NCBI GenBank assembly: GCA_964036315.1
Contig: OZ038507.1
Location: 61,832,888 to 61,896,887 of the forward strand
Direction of reading: 5' to 3'
DNA from: Acanthosepion esculentum
Lineage: Eukaryota; Mollusca; Cephalopoda; Sepiida; Sepiidae
DNA: 64,000 nucleotides
In this document: positions 42,046 to 54,369 of the stretch, piece after piece
How positions within the stretch are numbered: the first letter of the stretch is position 1
Layout: every line of letters starts with the position of its first letter
Made by a program: the position numbers and the translations under genes
Notes under the pieces: generated by a model
The model's database searches: none
What the model saw: the letters and a program-made list of their open reading frames with translations, nothing else
What the model was told of the DNA's origin: nothing

Positions 42046-42700
42046 CACGTTACACACGTATATATGGTATATTATTTATCATATAAAGAAATAACTATGA
42101 AAATAATTTTATTCATTAAATTAAAAAGTTGTCTTTGTTAAGTATAATACAAAGAAAAGAAACTAAAAATGAAAACATAACGATGAGTAACTGTAATTAG
42201 AAATTTAATTTTCACTTATTTCCGGTTAATTAAAGATTCTAAATGAATTACCTTGTGAATAAACAATTGAATGAATAGTGTTTAACATTTTTATTGTCAG
42301 TTCTCAGAAAAAAAATGTAAACTCAATCTCATATAATATGGTATTATTAACGTTCAAAAAATACGTTTCAAAACAATAAAAGATTACCGTAGGAGTAATA
42401 CAGTAATACCGGTGTCATGGGAAAATCCGTCCTTTTGACTCGTTTTTTACAGTGTTATTCACCCTGTACAAGACCTGCGAGCCACTCGAGGTAGAGGGTA
42501 ACAGTGTAAGAGGCACAGATTATGCATATATGTGGGTAAACTAAGAGGTTAAACTCAGTAGGAGTAGACATGTCACCTATCATCCGGTTCACACTCCTCC
42601 CCAGTCTTTTAAACAGGAGTAGAGGTTTATACCTTGTTTCCTGTTTAGGATAGGGTTTCTGCGTTCCTTCTAAAGTATAGTTAAGCTCTATACTCTTAAC
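42046..42700. other. no recognised feature
   Basis: AT-rich to 42400, then a mixed segment with CACTCGAGGTAGAGGG and CCTCCCCAGTCTTTTAAAC. No frame or repeat recognised. Confidence 0.4.
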
Positions 42701-42704
42701 ACTT

Positions 42705-43010
42705 GTCCTTTCTTATGCTAATATAACTTCACACAGTAACACTCTGCCCGAGTGTCTCTTGGGCCTTGTATTGGGTGAATATTAATAAAAGACAAAAAAA
42801 AACACAAAAAACAAAAAAAACCTAGGCATAAACAGGTTAAGATTGTAGTGATCGGGGAAGCATCCTCTTGGGAGTTGGTTCCACAAAGCAGCGGTTTGCT
42901 CGAGTGGAAGAAGCTGCTCGAGTGGAACTTACATCTCATCAAAGGAATACGGGTGGTTCGCAACAAAGGGCGTGGCATGGTGGGTGTTAGCTGTGAAGAT
43001 TAGGACTGGG
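42705..43010 (-). pseudogene. LINE C-terminal fragment (second LINE family)
   Basis: Minus strand: MPRPLLRTTRIPLMRCKFHS followed by degraded text whose other frame gives RCFVEPTPKRMLPRSLQS, similar to the R-S-IPR-T-LWN-LP---FP region ending many LINE proteins. 3' sequence ends with CCAATACAAGGCCCAAGAG and an A/T run. Distinct in sequence from the dominant CR1-like family here. Confidence 0.5.
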
Positions 43011-43329
43011 GAACTAAGGAATGTAGTTCGTCTGAACACTTTCCATGGAAATATTGTTTTTTTATCTTTTCAAATTCAGCACTATTTTTCTACTTTCAAG
43101 ATGTAGGCGGTCATGGCTCTCCTCAAACTCCTTTGTCTTTTTATTCGTGAATTGCCACAACTTTTTACGAAATGTTATGTAATTGTTTCCTGTTGACTTT
43201 TACAGTTTCGAATTTGGAGTTTACCCACTATTAGACTAGTTGCCAACCAAGGCTAGAGGTCTCAGTTTATCTTGCTATTTAGCCCATAGCTAGTGGTGGA
43301 AGACATTTTTTTGCTGCTGTTGCGTTTTT

Positions 43330-43705
43330 CTTAATCATTTCACCACAAGAAAACGATAATGCCACTGAGATGGAAGGGGGTTATTAAGACAAAAGAGAAT
43401 GAGATGTTAGGGTAAAAGGAAATGAAAAAACGGGTTTCAGGAGGACAGAAGATGGCGATAATGCCACAAAAACGCAAGTGGCTACTGGGAGTGAAAGAGA
43501 ATGAGAAGACTTTAGTGAGGAGAAAGGACAATAAAAGAACAAGTTTCATGAAGACAGAAGATGGCGATAATGCCACTGACACAAGGGTTGACTGGGAGTG
43601 AAAGAGAAACAAGATGGCGATAATGCCACTAAAATGCAAGGAGTTACTGAGAGCGAAAGAGAATGAGAAGACATTAGTGAGGAGAAAGGTCAAGATTTTT
43701 TTTTC
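43330..43705 (-). mobile_element. LINE 3' UTR with tandem duplications
   Basis: Three to four units of GATGGCGATAATGCCACTAA, AGGAGTTACTGAGAGCGAAA and GAGAATGAGAAGACATTAGT, also seen at 45410-45540 (AAGGGGTTACTGAG, GAAGACAGAAGATAACGATT). Tandem duplication within a LINE 3' UTR is the simplest reading. The 117-codon minus frame is not a gene. Confidence 0.6.
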
Positions 43706-44004
43706 AAGATAATAATGCTTTTACTAGTATCACGCACATAATTCTTAACTTGTAATGTCTTCCTTCGTTTTAAGGCATACTAGTGCGTTTTCTCAGTTTT
43801 ATAAAAAAAATCTACAAAAACACAGGCTTGTTGAAATTGTCATCCATTCCCTTACATCCGTCATTTACATGTACAAAATATTGTTGCCACTGCTTTGGTT
43901 TAACTATGGCAATAGTACAGGAATGCGATTTCAAAACGTACCTACGGTTTCATCACGCTATTTAAACAGTAAACCGATGGGACCTAACTGCCAATCTAGT
44001 AGTA

Positions 44005-44335
44005 CGTTTATATGAACGTTATCCTGGACGGTCACGCTTCTAAATCAATTCGTACTAACGCAGGTGTTCCCCCTGGTCCTATTTTGTTATTACTTTTCAT
44101 CAACAACCTTCCTGATTATATTAGCTCTCCACTTGGTATCTATACTGATGACACGACCATTTACTCCAGTCTCGATAGTAAGTCCGATCAGATCGATAAG
44201 GTCAAATTGGCGGTTGATCGCAAAAAAAAAAATACATAGTCTGTTATTAACTAGAGCAAAGGATGTCTTGTTTATTAATTGTTTAACGCCTTCAAAACTA
44301 AACAGCTCTTTATTAATCATCTGAGAGATCCCTTT
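44005..44335 (+). pseudogene. LINE RT fragment with YTDD replacing YADD
   Basis: NVILDGHASKSIRTNAGVPP, LLFINNLPDYISSPLGIYTD-DTTIYSSL, KSDQIDKVKLAVDRKKK. Same family as 39325-40445; motif C reads YTDD, the catalytic Asp pair is kept and Ala is changed to Thr. Motif B lacks the QGS (PPGPI). Frameshifted at an A-run near 44222. Confidence 0.75.
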
Positions 44336-44384
44336 CTGACTTCCGTCAGTAACTGTAATTAGAGAGTGACTCGTTGCTCCTACT

Positions 44385-44924
44385 CGGGCTAATATTCTCG
44401 GCTGACATGAAGTGGGAAGATTATACTGAATCCAAAGAAACTTGGTTTACTTTGTCGTGCTAGACAGTTTTTCTCTCTTGAATATATCTGCCATGTTTAT
44501 AAGTCTACCATTCGTCCATGCCTCGAATATTGCTGCCACATATGGTCCGGTGATCCAGCTGTATATTTAGAGATTATTCTTGATAAAATCTAAAGAAGAA
44601 TCTGTAATATTATTGTTCCTAACCTGGCGTCTCAGATTCAGTCATTTTCCCACCGCCGTAAACTTGCCTCCCTGTGCCTTTTCTACATATATTTTCATGG
44701 TAATTGTTCTGATGAACTTCTGCTACGGTACCTAGATTTTACGAGTTATACGCAGTACTAGATAAGGAACAGAGTCCCATATAGGTTTGCAGTTGAATTA
44801 GTAGTCAGACGCGTTTTCTCGCACTTTTTCGTTTGTGGAACTCTCTTACGTCTTCTAGCTTTTAGACAAGTTTGAACTTCGAAAATTTAAATGCAATGTC
44901 AATCTCTATCTACTGTCTTCCTGA

Positions 44925-44925
<1 letters not shown>
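44385..44925 (+). pseudogene. CR1/Jockey-like LINE C-terminal domain, damaged
   Basis: Pieces in order: ADMKWEDY, ICHVYKSTIRPCLEYCCHIW, a stop in the KIQRRICNI motif, NLASQIQSFSHRRKLASLCL, FYIYFHGNCSDELLLRYLDF, then CNVNLYLLSS equivalents before the (ATC)n tract. It continues the element of 44005-44335 after a gap. Confidence 0.75.

Positions 44926-44993
<68 letters not shown>
44926..44993. repeat. (ATC)n microsatellite
   Basis: About 22 units, at the position where the LINE 3' UTR would continue. Confidence 0.97.
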
Positions 44994-44994
<1 letters not shown>

Positions 44995-44995
<1 letters not shown>

Positions 44996-45330
44996 TCGTC
45001 CTCTCTATGCTTGGTCGGATCTCCATTGGCAATCAGTTTCCACACCGTTTGGTCCTGTATTGCTGTCCCCAGATCCGCAATGTCCAATCGTGAGTCCCGA
45101 GATATGGTGTCTGGGGAAGTCAATTTTCGCGAGAAGACGCTTCCAGAAGGATGCCATAGACGTAAGGATGAGACGATTTCCCTGTCTGCTCGGTGACAGT
45201 GGCCGGTAAACTGTAATCGTTTTTGGTTGAGCTTAAGAGAGATTGGTCTCAGTTTTCGGTAAATTGTGTTAAGCAAAAATATATAGCATAGGCACCGGAC
45301 CTTATGTGGCAGCAATATTCAAAGCATTAT
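44995..45330 (-). pseudogene. endonuclease-RT type LINE C-terminal fragment 1
   Basis: Minus strand: TIYRKLRPISLKLNQKRLQF, TGHCHRADREIVSSLRLWHP, SGSVFSRKLTSPDTISRDSR, LDIADLGTAIQDQTVWK, matching the LYG-LP-ISE-L--RRLRFAGHC--...LW-P----RG-P----D-L--D-GL--L--AM-DR--W pattern of this protein class. Open for 108 codons, truncated at the (ATC)n tract. A second copy is at 45799-46090. Confidence 0.7.
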
Positions 45331-45394
45331 AGATGAGGGAGGGGCGCGTATAACTTTCCATTGGAAGTAGTGTGTGGGATGTTAACATCTTCTA

Positions 45395-45845
45395 TTTAAT
45401 CATTTCACCCCAATCAAGTCAATGAAGCTACTAAGTCGCAAGGGGTTACTGAGTTTTAGAGAATATGAGATAAAAAAAAACATTGTTAAGAAGACAGGGC
45501 AATAAAAGAACAAGAATTAAGAAGACAGAAGATAACGATTGACATTGCATTTAAATTTTTGAAGATAAAAGTCGATTGGCAAGCAAGAAGAAATTTTCAC
45601 AAGCGAGAAATGCGAAAAAAAGTGTTAGCGTAGTGAGAAAGTGTTAGCATAGAACTTATGATTACATCTAGCTATTTCAACTGTAAAGTGATGAGACCTA
45701 ACTGCCAATCTAGTACTGTGCTTAAATCCATAAAGTCTAGATACCAGAGAGAAAAGTTCACCCTAACAATTACCATGAAACTATTTATAGAAGCTACATT
45801 ACGGTAAAGGTGACAGAAGCCGAGATGCCAGGTTAGGATCTATAA
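45395..45845 (-). pseudogene. CR1/Jockey-like LINE 3' end, copy 6
   Basis: Minus strand relic from CACCCCAATCAAGTCAATGA (3' end) through an AGCTATTTCAACTGTAAAGT segment to a short HRR/ASLCLF equivalent near 45800. Heavily mutated. Confidence 0.65.
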
Positions 45846-46095
45846 TGCCTTTCGACGCCGTTTGGTCCTGTATTGCTGTCCCCAGATCCGCAATGTTCAA
45901 TCCCGAGTCCCGAGGTATGGTGTCTGGGAAAGTCAATTTTCGCGAGAAGACACTTCCAGAAGGATGCCATCGAATTAAGGATGAGATAACCTTACCGTCA
46001 GTTTGGTGGCAGTAACCCGTAAACTGCAATCGCTTTTATTTGAGGTGAAGAGAGATTGGTCTCAGTTCTTAAATTGTGTTAAGCGTTGCATAGGA
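45799..46095 (-). pseudogene. endonuclease-RT type LINE C-terminal fragment 2
   Basis: MQFTGYCHQTDGKVISSLIR, WHPSGSVFSRKLTFPDTIPR, DSGLNIADLGTAIQDQTASK. About 80% similar to fragment 1. The shared junction with the CR1-like tail (GGTTAGGATCTATAATGCC) shows insertion of one LINE into another. Confidence 0.65.
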
Positions 46096-46099
46096 TCTT

Positions 46100-46262
46100 C
46101 AACTGATGTTCTGTTCACTTCCTGATTACTCTTCTATTGTCCTCACTCTTCAATGATGCTTCTGTTTGCTAATTCTCTCACGTCCAGTAAACCCCTTGTG
46201 TCGTAGTGGCTTTACTGTCCGAATCTGAATAAAAACAGAAAGAAATTCAGGTGGTCGAGGTA
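46100..46262 (+). mobile_element. CR1/Jockey-like LINE 3' UTR fragment
   Basis: CACTTCCTGATTACTCTTCT, ATTGTCCTCACTCTTCAATG, CCTTGTGTCGTAGTGGC and an A-rich end match the 3' UTR at 12850-12960. Confidence 0.7.
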
Positions 46263-46264
46263 CC

Positions 46265-46515
46265 ACTGAGGAAAGCGATATTCATTCTGTATAAATTACA
46301 GAAATGTGGCACAAGGCCGAAGGGGGGATTGGGGAAAAAAGGACGGTCTTCTTCTGTCTTAAATATAACTTAGCTAGCTGCAAACACTGACTCAAAGGTA
46401 CGAACAATATTCCTTACACCAAAACAACATATTCATACGTACCTTTCTTACTACAACCACCATAATACCTCACTGTCTCTATGAAAATACTAACTAGTCC
46501 CCATATTTACAATTC
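46265..46515 (-). mobile_element. repeat family R1, copy 2
   Basis: AAGCGATATTCATTCTGTAT, TGTGGCACAAGGCCGAAGGG, AAAAGGACGGTCTTCTTCTG, ACAATATTCCTTACACCAAA, CACCATAATACCTCACTGTC. Nearly identical to 62215-62465. Confidence 0.75.
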
Positions 46516-46519
46516 AGTG

Positions 46520-46790
46520 TCTGTGGGGGGGGAGGGGAATAAAATAACAATTCTAAAAACTAACCCCGAAAGCTCATTAGAACAACTGCCTCGAAAATAT
46601 TTATAAAAATGACAGAGGGAATCCACGGTACGGCGCTGTGAAAATAAGTGAAACTGAGATGCCAGGTAAGGACCGATAACATTGCAGACTCTTTGGATTT
46701 TATCGAAAATCTTGAAGTATATAGAAGCAGCAGCTGACAAACAAAAATCATATAATTTTTTTTATTGAAGCAACCAAAGAACAAATATAT
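46520..46790 (-). pseudogene. CR1/Jockey-like LINE C-terminal fragment, copy 7
   Basis: Minus strand, split over two frames: FDKIQRVCNVIGPYLASQFH and IFINIFEAVVLMSF (FYKYFRGSCSNELSGL in the other frame). Short; abuts repeat R1 on its 3' side. Confidence 0.7.
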
Positions 46791-47628
46791 TAAAGAAAAG
46801 AGATCAATTGCAACCAGTGAGAAAATGGATCGATCAAATACGTTAAATGATCGATCCGATAAAAATCACCCGTATAGAGATTAGATCCGGGTAAAAGAGG
46901 CAAGTGCTCGATTTCACTTTCCACCTAGGATTAATCGACAAATGTACAACAGAAAAAATTGATGATCGACAATTGAACGATGCTGATCTTTGTGATCGGA
47001 AACAGAGTCAACGGATTACTTCCGGTTTTGCTGTTACATGAGCTTATTCAAACAGCAATCTGATTGGTTTATTCCAGATGTTACAGAATGAAGATTGGCC
47101 AATGAAAATTCTAACACCTTCATTCGAAGAAATCGATTTTGGAGATTATTGATTCACTTTGGCTAGGATGTGATTCTAATCGTAGTCGTGCGATAATTTT
47201 ATCACCTTAATGTCTAAAGATAAACTTAAAGTTGACGATTAGTCGAAATTGTCTTTGTTTTTGAAACTAGTATCCTCATCAATTTTTTTTGTATCCTACT
47301 TCTTATTGTGAGGACCTACAATTTCGCTTTTCTTTTTCTTTTAGACTTTTGTTTTTACTACAGGATTTTCTGCGGAGAACAATTATCCCTCTTTGGTATG
47401 CCATTCAGTCGAGCATCCTCATCATTATTGTTTTTATCATACCTCTTGTTGAGAAGACCTACTATTTCATTTTTACGTTTCTTTTGATAGTTGCGTCCCT
47501 ATCTTTTTATGGCAAAAATATTTTCTCGGCTTGAAAAATTCCCCCCAAAACCAAAAGAAGTAGTTCAACCTAGAAAAAATAATTTCCTGTCAACGACCGA
47601 TTTCTTTACGCAAAAGCTACACTTTAGT

Positions 47629-47630
<2 letters not shown>
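46791..47630. other. apparently unique segment with CCAAT-like motifs
   Basis: No recognised repeats from 46800 to 47600. Contains GATTGGTTTATTCC (47065) and AGATTGGCCAATGAAAATT (47092), i.e. three CCAAT/ATTGG sites within 45 bp, plus a duplicated GATCGATC-type motif at 46829-46860. A stretch at 47289-47534 is open for 81 codons but unrecognised. A promoter is conceivable, not shown. Confidence 0.3.

Positions 47631-47633
<3 letters not shown>

Positions 47634-47711
<78 letters not shown>
47634..47711. repeat. (AT)n microsatellite
   Basis: About 38 AT units. Confidence 0.97.
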
Positions 47712-47714
<3 letters not shown>

Positions 47715-47857
47715 CTAACTTATTAGTTTCCTGTTTGGTGGAGGCACTTATTTAGATAGACCGAGAGAGACTAGTAAATAGATACATACAAATGTTTGAA
47801 AACTACTACTAAGTTAAATGTGAACAAGCTGAGATAGATAGATACTTTGTGCGCGCG

Positions 47858-47910
47858 CACACACACATACATACACACACACACAGACACACACAGACAC
47901 ACGCACACAT
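47858..47910. repeat. (AC)n microsatellite, interrupted
   Basis: ACACACAT and ACACAGAC interruptions. Confidence 0.9.
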
Positions 47911-48059
47911 ATAAATATAAACATAAACAATAACATTAATATTTTTTATAAAAATCAGACGAAGGAAAATTATAAACAGGATGAAAGCAGAATTAAGAAC
48001 ATTATAAAAATAATGCATAACACCATTTGACAATAGCAAAAAAATAGATTAATTATTTA

Positions 48060-48440
48060 TTACAAAAAATTTAAAACTTCTAACCTTATTATTAAAAATA
48101 ATAATTCACCTCCTAGATCAAAATTATATAGAGCAAATATTATTTATATATTTAAGCCCATTAAGGAATTGTATTCCTAATCAATCAAAATTCGTAAATA
48201 ATTATATAGGCCACACTACAACATGTTTGACATGCAGACTCACTCTACACCTTTCTGACATTAGTTCAATTAGATCTCATTTAAATATTCATGGAGACCT
48301 ACCGGACACTATTCGTAACATACTTGTTGACAACACTAATATAATAGCATCATCTACATGCAAAAAAAAGGCTAAAAATAATGGAAGCCTTATTAATATA
48401 AACAAAAAAACCAACACTTTATAATATTAACTTTGAACAT
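48060..48440 (+). pseudogene. Penelope-like element GIY-YIG endonuclease remnant
   Basis: Frame from about 48190: YIGHTTTCLTCRLTLHLSDI then SSIRSHL and, after a spacer, IRNILVDNTNIIASS. YIG is the second half of the GIY-YIG signature, CRLTLHL supplies the conserved Arg, and SSI--HL plus the I-NN-I region are typical of PLE C-termini. It ends with a stop near 48422; the RT is missing upstream. Nicking endonuclease for target-primed insertion in the intact family. Confidence 0.7.
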
Positions 48441-48640
48441 GGACACAATATCTTGACCATGTTTTGAAAAATGGAAACATTTTATAAAACATACACACAA
48501 CAAACTATTTCTTATTTAACAGTTAAAATATTTAATCTTTGAAAATGGCTACATGTATAGCCGAAAGCGCTCGGATAAAAAAAAAAAACATTCGGACAGT
48601 TTTTATATAAATTATCATCCGAAAAGAAAAACATTATTAG
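48441..48640 (+). mobile_element. PLE 3' terminal region with degenerate hammerhead-like core
   Basis: TTTGAAAATGGCTACATGTA then TAGCCGAAAGCGCTCGG: a GGCTA/TAGCC hairpin followed by GAAA, preceded by TTGAAAA where CUGANGA is expected. Stems I and III cannot be formed. Position directly after the endonuclease remnant supports a PLE terminal repeat. Confidence 0.45.
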
Positions 48641-48754
48641 ATCGCATGAGAAATTGTATAAAAAACTAAATATAAGCACTTTTTCTGTCGTATTCAATGA
48701 AATATGCATGAAAAAAAGGATTGCTGCCTAAATACACAAATTTTAAGTACACAA

Positions 48755-48797
48755 ATATATGTGTGTGTGTGTGTAGATAGAGAGAGAGAGACTATAG

Positions 48798-48840
<43 letters not shown>

Positions 48841-48842
48841 AC
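48755..48842. repeat. (TG)n-(GA)n-(AC)n-(AT)n compound microsatellite
   Basis: Four successive dinucleotide runs within 90 bp. Confidence 0.95.
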
Positions 48843-49053
48843 CATTTAAATATAGAAATCACGCTTGATAATGGTGCAGAGAATAACCAAAGGTAATTGG
48901 TGTTGTAGAAGATTTGAACAGTTTTTACGCACCTTATGAGCAGAAAAGAAAGCCGAAGAAAAACCAAATAAAAAGTACCATGTCAGCCATTTGTAATAAG
49001 ACTTGTATAAAAGAAGAGTGGCTGCCAAAATACACGCATATATACGGGGGGTG

Positions 49054-49879
49054 CGATTGACAAATTGTCGTCTAAATGAGGCAAAAATGAAAATGAAACT
49101 GGCATCTCATTTTAACAGATATATAGGGTGCGATGGCTAAATTGTCGTCCAAATGACGCCAAAATTGAAAATAACACTGACATCTCATTTTAACAGATAT
49201 ATAGTGTGCGATGGATAAATTGTCGTCTAAATGACGCCAAAATTGAAAATAACACTGACATCTCATTTTAACAGATATATAGTGTGCGATGGATAAATTG
49301 TCGTCTAAATGACGCCCAAATTGAAAATAACACTGACATCTCATTTTAACAGATATATAATGTGCGATGGATAAATTGTCGTCTAAATGACGCCAAAATT
49401 GAAAATAACACTGACATCTCATTTTAACAGATATATAGTGTGCGATGGATAAATTGTCGTCTAAATGACGCCAAAATTGAAAATAACACTGACATCTCAT
49501 TTTAACAGATATATAGTGTGCGATGGATAAATTGTCGTCTAAATGACGCCAAAATTGAAAATAACACTGACATCTCATTTTAACAGATATATAGTGTGCG
49601 ATAGATAAATTGTCGTCGAAATGACACAAAATTGAAAATAACACTGGCATCTCATTTTAACAGATATATAGCGTACGATGGATAAATTGTCGTCTAAATG
49701 ACGCCAAAATTGAAAATAACACTGACATCTCATTTTAACAGATATACAGTGTGCGATGGATAAATTGTCGTCCAAATGACTCAAAATTGAAAATAACACT
49801 GACACCTCATTTTAACAGATATACAGGGTGCGATGGATAAATTGCCGTCTAAATGACGCCAAAATTGAAAATAACACTT

Positions 49880-49880
<1 letters not shown>
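49054..49880 (-). repeat. 78-bp satellite derived from a mariner end
   Basis: About 10.5 units of GTGCGATGGATAAATTGTCG, TCTAAATGACGCCAAAATTG, AAAATAACACTGACATCTCA, TTTTAACAGATATATA. Starts of successive units at 49205 and 49283 differ by 78 bp. 78 is divisible by three, so the minus strand reads CQCYFQFWRHLDDNLSIAHY with ISVKMR repeatedly for 192 codons; this is not a protein gene. Each unit begins with the terminal repeat of the transposon lying to the right. Confidence 0.95.

Positions 49881-51118
<1,238 letters not shown>

Positions 51119-51171
<53 letters not shown>
51119..51171. repeat. (AT)n microsatellite
   Basis: About 26 AT units. Confidence 0.95.
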
Positions 51172-51184
51172 CAATGTACTAAGC

Positions 51185-51335
51185 AAAAACAATTTATGTA
51201 GCCGAAAGCATGGAACACTCTGTGAGGATTGAACTCACTACTCAGTCGGTCGGAACGGATCTAGCGAGACAAACTTGCTAACTTTTAAACCACGCCTAGG
51301 CGTGGTTTAAAGGTTAGCAAGTTTGCAAGTGGTCC
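51185..51335 (-). mobile_element. tRNA-like SINE head (family 3), palindromic
   Basis: GAACACTCTGTGAGGATTGAACTCACTAC is an inverted B box and T arm; TAGCGAGACAAACTTGCTAAC is the inverted A-box region. The unit then meets a perfect inversion: AAACCACGCCTAGGCGTGGTTT with AGGTTAGCAAGTTTGC reading back out. So one arm of an inverted pair is kept for about 35 bp. Confidence 0.6.
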
Positions 51336-51393
51336 CTCTTTCTTTCTTTCTTTCTTTCTCTCTCTCACCCAATCTCTCTCTCTGTCTCTCTCT

Positions 51394-51475
<82 letters not shown>
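51336..51475. repeat. (CTTT)n-(CT)n-(AC)n-(AT)n compound microsatellite
   Basis: Four consecutive simple repeats. Confidence 0.95.
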
Positions 51476-51476
<1 letters not shown>

Positions 51477-51589
51477 CAGATTTGTAATCCACAGTTCTTT
51501 AGCATGGTATTTTCTGTGTCACGATGAATACATATTTTAAATAACCATAAATTGTAAAAACAGACAGAAGGTATGGCTTTCGAAAATAT

Positions 51590-51870
51590 TCTGCTATATA
51601 TTTAGTGATCCTTGATAAAATACAAAGAAGACTCTACAATGTTAGTGAACTTGACCTGGCATCTCGGCTTCAGTCACTTTACCACAGCCGTAATATTGCT
51701 TCCCTGTGTCTTTTCTATAAATCCTTTCATGGTAATTGTTCGGACGAGGTTTCTTCTTTGGTACCTACACTTTATGAGTTTAAGCGCAGTACGAGATTGG
51801 CGGCAAGCTCTCATCATTTTACAGCTGATATAGCTACATACAACCTTCGAGACAGTGATCTTGAGCAAGT
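51590..51870 (+). pseudogene. CR1/Jockey-like LINE C-terminal fragment, copy 8
   Basis: ILDKIQRRLYNVSELDLASR, LQSLYHSRNIASLCLFYKSF, HGNCSDEVSSLVPTLYEFKR, STRLAASSHHFTADIATYN. Open for 94 codons; both the 5' end and the 3' UTR are missing. Confidence 0.85.
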
Positions 51871-52140
51871 AAACATTTCGCCATTTTAGAAACGAGAATG
51901 AAATTCACAGTATCCCAGCTGAGATGTTGCAGCAGTCAATGAGGAATCTCAACAGCAGATTTCAAGAATGCATTCGTACAGGAGGACGCCATCTACAGCA
52001 CTTAATTTATGAAAAATGAAAATTCCATCATTGTTTCTTAAATGGCATGTTTTAAGGTTTCAATTACTATGAATTAAATATGTTTCTTCCATCACTCTTG
52101 GTTTTATTGGATTGTTAAAAAGTTCCCGTTTTTTGGGATA
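51871..52140. other. no recognised feature
   Basis: Non-repetitive. AGATGTTGCAGCAGTCAATGAGG and AATGCATTCGTACAGGAGGACGCCA resemble the C-terminal text of transposase-type sequences (R-I--CI--GG-H), but the evidence is too thin to call. Confidence 0.3.
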
Positions 52141-52141
52141 T

Positions 52142-52142
<1 letters not shown>

Positions 52143-52228
<86 letters not shown>

Positions 52229-52240
52229 GAGAAAGTGTGT
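52143..52240. repeat. (GA)n microsatellite
   Basis: About 45 GA units. Arg-Glu open frames are artefacts. Confidence 0.97.
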
Positions 52241-52341
52241 GTGAGAAAGAGGAAGAGATATAGATATTTATATAGAGAGAATTCGTCACGAAGATAATTT
52301 TGATTACTATATCTATACTGTTTATATTGACAATAGGAGCC

Positions 52342-52344
<3 letters not shown>

Positions 52345-52402
<58 letters not shown>
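52345..52402. repeat. (AT)n microsatellite
   Basis: About 29 AT units. Confidence 0.97.
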
Positions 52403-52406
<4 letters not shown>

Positions 52407-52542
52407 TAGATAGATAGATAGAAACAGGCTTAGATAGATAGATAGATAGATAGATAGAAACAGGCTTAGATAGATAGATAGAAACAGGTTTAGATAGATA
52501 GATAGATAGATAGATAGATGGATAGATAGATAGAAACAGGCT

Positions 52543-52574
<32 letters not shown>

Positions 52575-52582
52575 AACAGGCT

Positions 52583-52630
<48 letters not shown>

Positions 52631-52759
52631 AAACAGTCTGAGATAGATAGATAGAAACAGGCTTATATAGATAGATAGATAGAAACAGGCTTAGATAGAT
52701 AGATAGATAGATAGAAACAGGCTTAGATAGATAGATAGATAGATAGATAGAAACAGGCT

Positions 52760-52795
<36 letters not shown>

Positions 52796-52834
52796 AACAG
52801 GCTTAGATAGATAGATAGATAGAAACAGGCTTAT

Positions 52835-52896
<62 letters not shown>

Positions 52897-52905
52897 GGAG
52901 AGAGA
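52403..52905. repeat. higher-order (GATA)n array with GAAACAGGCTTA spacers
   Basis: (GATA)3-14 blocks separated by AAACAGGCTTA (one GTTTA variant, one CAGTCTGA variant, two TATA variants). About ten spacers over 500 bp. The same spacer occurs with GATA at 22896-22960, 29 kb away. Confidence 0.95.
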
Positions 52906-53810
52906 GAAAGAGAGACAAAATTTACAGAAAGATTCTCTTGATTCCCATCTCTCTGCTATCTATATCGACAAACGCACTCATCTCCGATATTAAGCGTACT
53001 TTCCATCATAAATACAGCAAAGCAATACATCTTGGGATATGCTCGGTGTGTCCGCAAATAAAAAAACAGATACATTTCAATACATTGTGGCACAGAGGCG
53101 CACCCGTAATGCACAATTATTGAAAACGTCAAATCAGAACGCAGGAGTGTGGAACATTGCCAGACGATCGATATTCTCTGTTGTGCTGAACATTTTGTAA
53201 CTGCTTCGCGTTGTGTGGATTGGTGGCAAGTACGGAGGTACCTGAGTATCAATAAATTCCTAAGCAGAATATTAACGTGCTTACATATATATACATGCAC
53301 ACTTAAGTGTGTGAGTGTGTGTCTTTATTTAAAGAAGTATTTATCGGTCTCCTGCGGGTTGTTCGAATGTTGTTTCCTTTCTGTTTACGTATTCTGGTGA
53401 ACAGCTAAAAACCATTTTCGACCAGTTTGTTTCAACAGGCTATGCTGCAGAGTTAAGAATCTGGCAAGTGGCTTCGTGTGGGCGTCCTTCCATTTAAACA
53501 ATATATGTATATTTATATATATGAGATAACGATATATATTTTTATATATCAAGAAGAGTATTGGGGAAATTGTAAAACAAAATGGAAGAAGTTTACTTGT
53601 GACGCGTTTCATCCGATAGGACTTGATCGAATTTGGTTTGTTGACGTTGTTTTAATTACACAGACAGATGAATAAAAGACGTTGGTAGCTTCAAAATTTT
53701 TTAAATAATTTTTTTTGCGATCAAGCAATGTAGATGAATGTAGATGAGCATTTACTTAAATACTTGTATCTATAAAAAGAATGTTAAACATAAAAATGTC
53801 TTTATATATA
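52906..53810. other. mixed sequence without recognised gene
   Basis: An open stretch around 53040-53160 reads VSANKKTDTFQYIVAQRRTR followed by NAQLLKTSNQNAGVWNIARR but is not recognised. 53745-53800 (AGCATTTACTTAAATACTTG, TATCTATAAAAAGAATGTTA) matches 13875-13935 next to the tRNA-Ser-like repeat. Confidence 0.4.
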
Positions 53811-53815
53811 TGTAT

Positions 53816-54365
<550 letters not shown>

Positions 54366-54369
54366 AATA

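Noticed and set aside
44005..44335. Active reverse transcriptase variant with YTDD
   Set aside because: Motif B is damaged and the frame breaks at an A-run; the change is neutral decay of a dead copy.
49072..49805. 192-codon repetitive minus-strand protein (CQCYFQFWRHLDDNLSIAHY repeats)
   Set aside because: Translation of a 78-bp satellite; units are near-identical at DNA level including wobble positions, and the unit is a transposon terminus.
53385..53612. Small host gene at 53.4-53.6 kb
   Set aside because: 75-codon frame without domain, crossing AT-rich text; no supporting signal.
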